Made by a program: the position numbers and the translations under genes. Positions 1 through 9,800 of a DNA stretch of 53,437 nt are shown piece by piece. This DNA comes from a virus. Every line of letters starts with the position of its first letter. Within the stretch, counting starts at the first letter, position 1. The stretch lies in the IMG/VR virus record IMGVR_UViG_3300025413_001163, positions 1 to 53,437 of that record; one strand, written 5' to 3'. The notes beneath the pieces are model-generated. The model was not told where the DNA came from, ran no database searches, and saw nothing but the letters and a program-made list of their open reading frames with translations.

Positions 1-2
1 AA

Positions 3-152
3 GCGTATATACAAAAACTTTACCCGCAACTCAAAGATAGAGTTGCTAAGAAATTGGATTTTTCTGGACTTATTCCAGCTGATCAATATAGAAAAGAATG
101 GAAGCGTGGATATAGTCAAATACATCCAGGCGATCCAGATTACAAAAGCTAG
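3..152 (+). CDS. C-terminal end of an unknown protein (partial)
   Basis: An open frame runs in from the left edge and ends at TAG 150-152, giving about 49 residues ending in GDPDYKS. It is rich in Lys, Tyr and Gln, with no motif I recognise. Its stop codon overlaps the stop region of the convergent minus-strand gene by 4 bases, which is typical of tightly packed phage genomes. The start lies outside the window, so no function can be given. Confidence 0.55.
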   Translation, partial: AYIQKLYPQLKDRVAKKLDFSGLIPADQYRKEWKRGYSQIHPGDPDYKS

Positions 153-436
153 AGTTGGCCTAGCGTCTTAAGACTACTAACAGGCATATCCCAAATATGC
201 TTGCTTTCGATGCCTTTGCTTTGTGCAAATTTCTTAGCATCACAATCACCACATACATGATAGAAGTTGTTGTTTAACCTATTAGGATCCATATTACCCT
301 TATCTCGGTTAAACACTTCTCCGCAACAATCACACCGTAATACCAATACGGTTTTTTTACGACTATAGGTATGGGTCTTCCCACGACTGCTAGTTCGCAC
401 GTAATGATTCTCTCGAAATTCAGTTCCAATGTACAT
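149..436 (-). CDS. Small zinc-ribbon-like protein
   Basis: A 95-residue protein with a basic N-terminus and two CxxC pairs: C35/C38 (with an extra C37) and C62/C65. The spacing suggests one bound zinc, as in small zinc-ribbon or HNH-like phage proteins, but I see no HNH catalytic histidines in the right arrangement. A late-promoter-like GTAAATAC on the minus strand (plus coordinates 441-448) sits only 4 bases before the ATG, so the message would be nearly leaderless or the start may lie further in. It is convergent with the gene at the left edge and divergent from the Fe-S carrier gene. Function unknown; nucleic-acid binding is a guess. Confidence 0.6.
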   Translation of the reverse strand: MYIGTEFRENHYVRTSSRGKTHTYSRKKTVLVLRCDCCGEVFNRDKGNMDPNRLNNNFYHVCGDCDAKKFAQSKGIESKHIWDMPVSSLKTLGQL

Positions 437-440
437 ACTT

Positions 441-448
441 GTATTTAC
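441..448 (-). promoter_or_regulatory. Late-promoter-like motif GTAAATAC
   Basis: The plus strand reads GTATTTAC, so the minus strand carries GTAAATAC, one of several copies of a T4-late-like motif. It lies just upstream of the minus-strand zinc-ribbon gene. The short distance to the ATG makes this copy less certain than others. Confidence 0.35.
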
Positions 449-462
449 ATTAAGGTTATAAA

Positions 463-822
463 ATGGTATTGATAAATACTCAATCGAGGGCTACAAGTGT
501 GATTACAATTACAGAATCAGCAAAAACAAAAATCAAAGATATCCTTTATGACGAAGGAAACCCAAATTTAGCACTACGAACTTTCGTGCAAGGCGGCGGG
601 TGTAGCGGTTTTAGTTATGGTTTTACCTTAGATGAAGTAGCGAACGAAGACGATTTTGAAATCCCCTTAGATGAATTTAGAGTACTAATAGATGCAATGA
701 GCATGACGTATCTAACTGGTGCTGAGATAGATTATAAAGAAGAGTTAATGGGTAGTAGTTTTACTATAAAGAATCCAAACGCAACAAACACATGCGGCTG
801 CGGTAGCAGTTTCGGAGTATAA
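463..822 (+). CDS. A-type iron-sulfur cluster carrier (ErpA/IscA/HesB family)
   Basis: This 119-residue protein carries the three cluster-ligand cysteines of the family: C47 in GGGCSGF and C111/C113 in TCGCGSSF near the C-terminus. The family hands [2Fe-2S] or [4Fe-4S] clusters to apo-enzymes in the cytoplasm. The stretch [13 protein letters not shown] followed by the GGGCSGF box is closer to ErpA than to IscA. The start is uncertain. ATG463 has a weak AAGG upstream. An in-frame GTG at 499 has GAGGG 8 bases upstream and follows a late-promoter-like ATAAATAC (472-479), and a start there would give VITITESA, close to the usual IscA beginning. HesB-like genes are known in T4-like cyanophages; here it directly precedes the giant fibre gene. 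Confidence 0.9.
   Translation: MVLINTQSRATSVITITESAKTKIKDILYDEGNPNLALRTFVQGGGCSGFSYGFTLDEVANEDDFEIPLDEFRVLIDAMSMTYLTGAEIDYKEELMGSSFTIKNPNATNTCGCGSSFGV
472..479 (+). promoter_or_regulatory. Late-promoter-like motif ATAAATAC
   Basis: ATAAATAC in GATAAATACTC resembles the T4 late promoter TATAAATA. It lies after ATG463 but before the in-frame GTG499 of the Fe-S carrier gene, so it either marks a downstream start or drives the giant fibre gene that follows. Confidence 0.45.
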
Positions 823-824
823 AG

Positions 825-3800
825 ATGACACAACAAATAATTGATATTGGCGTACAAGGTAATGACGGAACTGGTGACAGTATCCGTACAAGTTTCCAAA
901 AGGTAAACAGTAACTTTAACGAGTTATATGCTATTTTTGGTGCAGGTGGTACTATTAGATTCACTAATTTGTCTGATGCTCCATCGACATATAGTGCCAA
1001 TCAAATTATCATGGCCGATACTACTGGCGGATCACTAAGTGCTAGAACTATTGTTGCAGGAACTGGTATTGGTATTACTACTTCAGACCCTACAAAAATT
1101 ACAATTGCGGCTCTAAGTGCTCGATTAAACAATGATCCTAGTCCAACGCTAAGTGCAAGTATCAACGCAAATCAGTTTAGTATTGGTAATTTAGGCGACC
1201 CAAGCCAGCAGATAGTTGATGATTTCAATGCGTTATATGCTTCACAAAATATTACTACTACCATTGGGCAACTGGCAGTTACAAAGAATTATGCTGATAA
1301 TAATTATGTAGGAACATATAATGGTGTAGTTGCCAAGGCATTGAGAATTCGTGAAGAACCAGCTACTCCGCAAACATCTGATATCGATTACGATGCAACT
1401 TTAACCAGTAACTATGTAAGTACTGAAGCAATGCAACGTAAGCACACCGTATATCGCGGTGGCGATACAATGACCGGGAAATTAAATCTAAACGATCATC
1501 CTGGTTCAATGGCTGGCGCTGGTACTCCTAATGGCGCTGATGACTTACAGGCTGCTACAAAATTTTATGTAGATAACAATACAAACTACAGCACAACAAA
1601 TTTATACGTTAAAACTAACGGAGACGATTTACAAACTAGAACTCCTGCAGGACGCGAAGGTCGTGCGTGGCAGTATGCTTATAAAACTGTAGGTGCGGCA
1701 GCTCTACAAGCACAAAATCTTATTGCATTATCATCAATTGAACCTGGACCATATCGACAACGAATCGCATATACAATTGGACCTACACAAACTTTTAGTA
1801 CAATACAGAGTATTACCCTTACTGGCGGTAATAGCGGAATAGTAGGTTATACAGATGCGGCAGCTATATTAGAAGCAAATAAATCTTTTATTCAAGCTGA
1901 AACCATTGCTTATCTTAACAAGAAATATGTAAACACATTTACATTTGACAAGTCTAGATGGGCTAGCATCATTTCAAATATTGTTGATGCTGTTGGATAT
2001 GATACTGTATTAGGTACAAATTTTAACTCTACAACACAAGCATCAATATTGTTTAATGCATATAACAGTGACATACTTAGCAACAATTTAACTCAAATAA
2101 TTGATGCCGTTAACTATGCTAAAAATCAAGTTCTTAACTTTTCTTACAGCACTGCTAATACTCAAACATACTTAGGTCAAGTAATTGATGCAATCCTATA
2201 TGATATGATCTTTGGATCAAATCTAAGAAGCATCCAAGTTGCGAGAAACTTTAATGTAGCGGCTACTGGTTTAGACACTGCCGCTACTATAGTTAATACT
2301 TCAACGGTTAACACTACATCAGTTACTAATACTGTAACAGTATTATCAACACTAGGTATGATTGTTGGTAGTCCTATTACATTCACAGGAACAAGTTTTG
2401 GTAATATTGTTTCTGGAACAACCTATTACATTCAGTCTATAGTAGACAGTGCAAATATTAAAATTAGTTTGTCAGCAGGTGGATCACCATTTGTGCTTAC
2501 CACACATGCAGGTATAATGTCTGTTTCTACAACTGGACCAAGTCAAGTATCCGCAACATTATCAGATCTTGCGAATACTATCACTTCAGATGCATCTTTT
2601 GCAAATCTACCATCTGCTGTTACATCAATACAAAACAGTATTGCACTTATTCAAGGTATCATTGCAGGTGGAAGTCTTCCTGCAGTTGTGTTTGGTGCAT
2701 TGCCAACTACTAATGATAATTCAACATTTACATTTGATCAATCAAAGTGTAGTCGAGATGTTGGTATTATTGTTAATGCTGTACTAGACGATTTAATATT
2801 TGGTACTAATTATCGCTCAATTACTGCCGCGTTTGCCTATATTAGAAGTTATAGTTCTGTAGTAACATCTTCTCAAAAGGCGCAGACTATTGCTGGTCTT
2901 AACTTTGCTCGTGATGAAATCATTGGCTTGATTCCAACTAATACTGCCGCTATCGCTGCCATTACAGCCAGTATGAGTGTGATTACTACTATTATCAATA
3001 ATGTCAGCACTAGTGGTGCGCCAAGTATAACTTGGACTTATAATAATCCTACTGCGGGCATTAATATTAGTGCTCAGCAATTACAAAACAACCGACAGTT
3101 TTTAATCGATGAAACCATTGCATACATCAATGCAAACCTTAATCCTGGTAGCATTTCGATGTATAACGAGGCAAATTGCCGACGTGACACTGGATACATC
3201 ATTGATGCTATAACATTTGATTTAATCTACAGTGGTAATACTGCTACCGTCGCGGCTGCCGATGCTTATTTCACTGGCACAAATGTAAACACTATTTCTA
3301 CAGAACTTTCATCAGTTACCAGTGCATATACACATTTGAACTCTGTAATCGCATCTGTTATTCCAGGAACATTATATTCTAGAACCACTGGAAATACAAC
3401 AGTACAATCAACAAGTGCCGGAACCGGTACTGCAACCGCTGCCGCAAGCACACTAGTAACTAACGTCATTACTATTATCAATGGTGGGGTTGCTAGTGGG
3501 CCTACACTAGTTGTTCCAACATATGCTAACGGTACTACCTATGCGGCCAACAGTTCATCAAGAACAATTATTCTAAATGGTTTATCAACTGTTCAAGCAA
3601 ACGTAATATTATTCTTAATAGAAACATATCAATCAAATGTTGGTGTGACTAGTGCAAGAGATTTATTATTGAATAACTTATCATTTATTCAAGCTGAAAT
3701 TGTTGCCTTCCTATTGGTCAACTATCCAACATTAAGTTATAGCTCAACTACATGCCAACGAGATGTTAAGTTTATAGTGTGGAGTTTGATCTATGACTTT

Positions 3801-6800
3801 ATGTATGGCGGTAACAGCCAAAGCGTATACGCAGGCCTTCAATATTGGATCGGTAATACCCTACAAATTGCTTCATATGAGCAGACGGCTACTATTGCTT
3901 CTATTAATTATATTAATACATTGTGTCAAGCAATTATCAATAACGTATCACCTTCAACTGTTTATCAACAAAGTGTATACCAATACATCAATCAAACATT
4001 AGGTAATGCTAACATTGTTAGCACTTCGATAGCAAACAACATAACAACTATTGCAGGTATTGTTGGCAGTGTTAGTACGCCAACACCAACATTATATGCT
4101 CCAACTACTAGTAATGCTAGCTCTACATTAAACACAGCTAGACTTGCTATTCTAGCAGAAAAAGCAACAATTGAGTCAACTGAAGTTACCTATGTTAATT
4201 CAACATTCTCTGTAATTAACAATACAATTATTAGTTCTACAATTACTAGTTTGTTTAACGGTGTCACATCGTTATTAACCAACGGCATTGCTTCAAGAAC
4301 TACTCCAACGTTTGTTGATCCTTCATCACTTGTTACTACTACTGCACACGCACGATCTGGTATCCTAGCTAACATTAGTTTTATTGCCGCTGACACTATT
4401 GCTTGGATTAATTTAAATTATCCTTCACTAGTTTATAGTAGTACTACTTGTAGTAGAGACATAACTTATCTACTAGAGGCAATCTGCTATGATTTAACCT
4501 ATGGCGGAAATTCAGGGACTCTGCAAGCCGCATTACAATATTGGTATGCAGGAACACGACAAATTGCCAATGCAGAAGTAACAGCCACAGTTGCCGCAAT
4601 AACACATGCTCAAAGTTTAGCAATTGCAGTCTCATCAAATTCATCTGTAACTAGAACTAGCGGCAACCAAGTTACACAAACATTTAATTCAGTATGGGCT
4701 GATGGCTCTGCGGCAGCTAGTACTATCAACGGATTGTTTAATACTGTCACAGACATTATTGCCAATGATACTGTATACTCTCAATCACTTCCAGACCTAA
4801 CAACATATGCAAGTATTCCTCAGGCGGCTCAAGTAATTTTACATAATAATAAAACTACTATAGCAAACGCAACCAACGTTTATTTGTCTGCAACATATCC
4901 AGGTGGTTTTAATTATAATGAAGCAACCTGCTATAGAGATCTAGGCTATATCATTGATGCTATGGTCATTGACATCTTAACTGGCGGAACTTATCAAAGT
5001 ATCAATGCCGGTAAGAGCTACTATAAAAATGCATCTGCAAAAGCCATTGCTATTGGAACACAGTTAACTGAAACATTAGATGGTATTACCTTTGCTAAGA
5101 ACTTAGGTCTTCAGGTACTTAACAAAACAACACAAACACGTTTCCAAAGTTTAGTAACACAAATAACCAATACATATTCTCCAAGCGCACCTGCAATTGC
5201 TACATTTACTACTAACATGAATACGTTGATCAGTATTATTACTACTGGTTACGGCGCGGCACCTACACCAACATTTGGTACTGGTTTATATTCAATTACT
5301 TTTGACAACGGTGGTAACGGATATGTTGACCAAGGACAGCCCGGCGATTCACACATTATTCCTGCTAAGGTACTAGTTGGTGCCAACAGCAATGCCTTTG
5401 GACAAATTGTAACATATACTCCAGGACAAAGTAATTCATACGACACTATTACTGTGCGTATGGTTCGTCCAGGATTCTTCCAACTTGGCGAACAATTAGA
5501 CTTCGGAGAAACAGTTCCAGAACAACACATTACCATTTACGTTGAAAGTGGTATCTACTATGAAGATTATCCAATTAAACTTTCTGCAAACGTAACTATT
5601 GCAGGTGATGACTTCCGCCGTACTATTATTCGTCCACGCGATCGTATATCACAAAGTCCATGGCGTAGTGTATTCTTCTATCGTGACTCAGTGATTGATG
5701 GTATACAAACAGGTATTATAAATTATTCTGGTGTCGACTATGCTGCCGCTACTGGATCAACTTTAACACTTAGTGGAACTACTGGTAATATTACTGCTAC
5801 ATTAGGTACAGGTCAAGCACCATCAAGTTGGTTAGGTCTAGTAGTAACCGACAGTACTAGCGGTTCTGGTACTCCAGGTAAAGCTGTTGTTAGCACAATT
5901 AGCGGAAACGTATTAAACTTAACAGTGATATATCCGTTTGCTGCCGTAACAACATATGCGGCTGGTTCTTGGCATATGTATGGCACTATTAACTATGGTC
6001 GTCATTATTTGACCAACCCACTAGATATTACAAGTACACCATTAAACAACAAATTAATAGATGTATTCCTATGTAATGATGCTACTCGAATTCGACTAAT
6101 AAGTATGCAAGGCCACGGTGGCTTTGCTATGGTGTTGGATCCAGAAGGTCAAATTAAAACTAAATCCCCGTACGCTCAAGAAAGCGGCAGTTTTAGTCAA
6201 AGTATTAACTATAAGAGATTTGCTGGCGGTCAATTTATTGACGGCTTCACTGGTCGTTTATTTGGTACTATTACTAACGTGGCACAAAACCTTGCTGGTG
6301 TTAATGGTACTCAACTTACAGTTGTAGGTAGTACTAACAGCGGTCTCGATGTACGTGCTCCGCAGACTCCTTGTGCTTTTTATATTCAAGGTAATCGTTT
6401 CCAAGTTAACGATGTTGTAAGTTTTAATGCGGCGACTGCTACTGTTGTTTTAACTATAGATACTGGTACTCCATTCTATCCCCCAAATTTTTACAACACA
6501 AGCACATTTACTACATCATTAGGTAGTGTTATAGATAATATTGGTATTGATATGGTAACTGGCTCTAACTACAAGAGCTTATTTTCAGGTTATGCATACT
6601 TGTTCCCTCAGAATAGTTTAACCATATTAGCCACTTTGTTTACAACTCAAGGTTTAGCATATATTAATTCTAATTTAGGAAGTGTGTCGTCAGCTGGCAA
6701 GGCTTCAATCGCTACTAGCTTGCTTACAATTTCTAATATGCTAAACAACGGTGTCACAACTGTGCCGGCAACTACATTCCCAATACCGAGTGGTGTAAGC

Positions 6801-9800
6801 GGAACTGCTAACATTGTTAAAGCATTAAACACATTACAGGCTAATAGAACATTCTTGCAACAAGAAGTGTCTGCATGGATTGCAGCCACTTATAACGTAA
6901 ACACTATTCCTAATTACAACGCTGTAAAATCTCAACGAGATACTGGATTTATTATTGATGCTATCTGTTATGATATTTTATATGGCGGCAATAGTGCAAT
7001 TTATGATGTGTCGCTAAGTTATTATGGTAGTGGTGTAAGTCAAATTTTAGGAGAAGAATCATATTGTGTTGCCGCATACGGACATTTAAATACCATTATG
7101 CAACAGGTTGTTCAAAATCAAACTGTAAGCAAGGCTGCCGGAAATCCGTATAGTCAAAATACTAGTTTACCTGCGGCTACTTCAGCTGAAGCAACAATAA
7201 TTAATACAGAAATTGGAATTTTATCAGACTATGTTGCTGATGGCGTATTTACTAACCCAACTACTAGAACTACTCCAACAAGTAGCTCATGGTGGTCAAG
7301 TCAAACTGAATATGCTGATTACGGAATATTGCAAGGTTTGAAATCAACATTATTGTCTGGTGCAGTATCATACTTAAATTCAGGCGCTGGATTAGGCATT
7401 AATATTGAGATGGGCGGTAATAAGAGTATGTTGGCCAACGACTTTACACAAATTAACGATTTAGGTTATGGTGTATTTGCAACCAACGGTGGTTTAACTG
7501 AGCAAGTATCTACGTTCTCATATTACTGTTATACAGGTTATTGGGCTAACAACGGTGGTCAGGTTCGAAGTATTGCAGGTTCTAACTCACACGGTGTATA
7601 TGGTTTACGTGCAACAGGTTATGACGTGACTGAGTTACCTGACAGTGTAAACTTAGCCTATGACATGGTTCAAGTGGCTCGTGTTTATAAGCAGGGCGAA
7701 TTCATTAATGCAATGACTCCTACTCAGTCTAAACAAGCTGTTACCGTTTACGTAACTGGTTATGCTTACTTGCCGTTTGGATCAAGCGAACTAGAAATTG
7801 ATCATAGTGTGCAAGGTGGTGGTATTGTTAGATATCTAATATCAACAATTGCACACACCGACGTTACTATTAATGGTAAGAACATTTTATCTATCACTCT
7901 TAGTACTAGCGGCACTGACAGTACAAGTAGCACAGGTTTGCAATATGCACTGTATGACGGACAAACTGTAACTATTCGTGTTCTGCAAGACATTAAGTTT
8001 TTAAACATTGATAACGTTAAACCTGTACGTCCAAGTACTGCGTTACAATACATTGACAATTTATCTGAAATTTATCGAGTAGTTGCTTATAACTTAACTG
8101 AAGCAACTGGCGAAACACTTGGCGCAAATATATCAGTACTACAAACTGATTCTAGTTTTGCCTACTATAAATTTGTATCAGATGGAAGTAACATAACACA
8201 ACTAGACCCGTCAGATTCTACCAAAACTCAAGGTAGTAAAGTTGGTGATAATAAAATTGCTGTGTTAACAATTAGTTCAGCAACAACTGTCAACCAAATT
8301 AATAAAGGAACATATATAGTTGGTTGGGGTGGACGTACTCATCGAGTAATTAGTTATACTCAGCCAACAACTATCTCAACAGGTCTATTTGTCAGTTATA
8401 CTGTAACTTCAGGTCCTACATATACTCTAGTAGTAAACGGAGTTGCTGGAACCATTAGTCAAGGTCAAATCTTAACCAGCACTGGTTCTAGTACAGGATT
8501 TAATGGTACACAAACAGTAACTAGTGTTATTATAACTAGCCCTGGTGGAGTAGCTACTGCAACTATTACATTAAGCGGACCTGCTACAGTTAATCCACCA
8601 ACTGGAACTGTTACTTTTGGTGTTGCAACCAATGGTTATTTAAGTATTGATCCAAATCCATTAAGCAACTTAGCATCCGATGGCACTCTTGTAAACGCTA
8701 TGACCTATGTTAGTAGTGTTGCCCAAACAGGTAGTACAACAGCTAAGATTGTAACATTTAACATTCCTTATATTCCGTCAGCTCAATTACCTGCGGTTGA
8801 CAGTTATCTAACTGTGACTAGCAACAGCAATAGTAATTACAATGGAACTAAGCAGATTACCAGCATTGTCAATACTACTCAACTAACTGTATCAAGTACT
8901 GCTAGTTTATCAGTAGGTATGGTTGTATCTTCAACTAGTACTGGTGCATATGTTCCAACAGGAACTATTATTCAAAGTATTGATAGCACTACACAATTTA
9001 CAGTAAGTCCATCATGCTGGATCCCAGCTGGTAGTATTGTAAGTTCAAGTTTAGTAGCCACTGTACAAAGTATTACAATTACTAATGGCGGTTCAGGGTA
9101 CACAACTGCTCCAACTATAACATTCTCTGGTGGTAGTGCTACTAGTCAAGCTATTGCTACAGTAAGTATTGCCAACGGTGCCATCGTAGCTTACACTCTA
9201 GTAAGTCCAGGCTATGGTTATACAAGTACTCCAACTATCACAATAACTCCGGCATTAGGTGGAGCAATACTTACACCGGTATTAACAACTACTGCAACTA
9301 TCACGACAACTGCATCAGCTGGTAACAACACTGTGACTATGGGATTGTTGTATCCAACAGATCCAGGAGTAAACTCAAATGTTACTGCAACAACTAATGG
9401 TACTGTAAGCGCCACTGGTAAAATTGCAGGTACTGTATTAAGTTTAACTAACGTTGCATCAGGTACACCATCGTTAGGTATGGTACTAAGCGGAACTGGA
9501 GTTACTGCTGGAACATATATTAGTGCTGTTAATACTGCATCGTTTGTTGGAAATATTACAAGTACAACTACATTGACTATTGTGTCAGGTACTACTCCAA
9601 GTATTGGTATGGTGTTGGTTGGAGCGGGTATACCTTCTGGAACATATATTGCCAGCGGTACTGGTCCATTTACATTGAGCGCGGCAGCGTCTAATGGCAC
9701 TAACATTGGCATTGTTGGCACTAGTTATACTGTTAGTGCAAGTCAAACTGTTAACGCAGGAACTGCAATATCTGGTTTATTAAACGCATTAACCGTTGCA

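Noticed and set aside
9218-9721. Minus-strand frame of 167 codons inside the giant gene
   Set aside because: It is a low-complexity Val/Pro/Ala shadow of Thr/Gly-rich repeats on the other strand, with no ribosome site.
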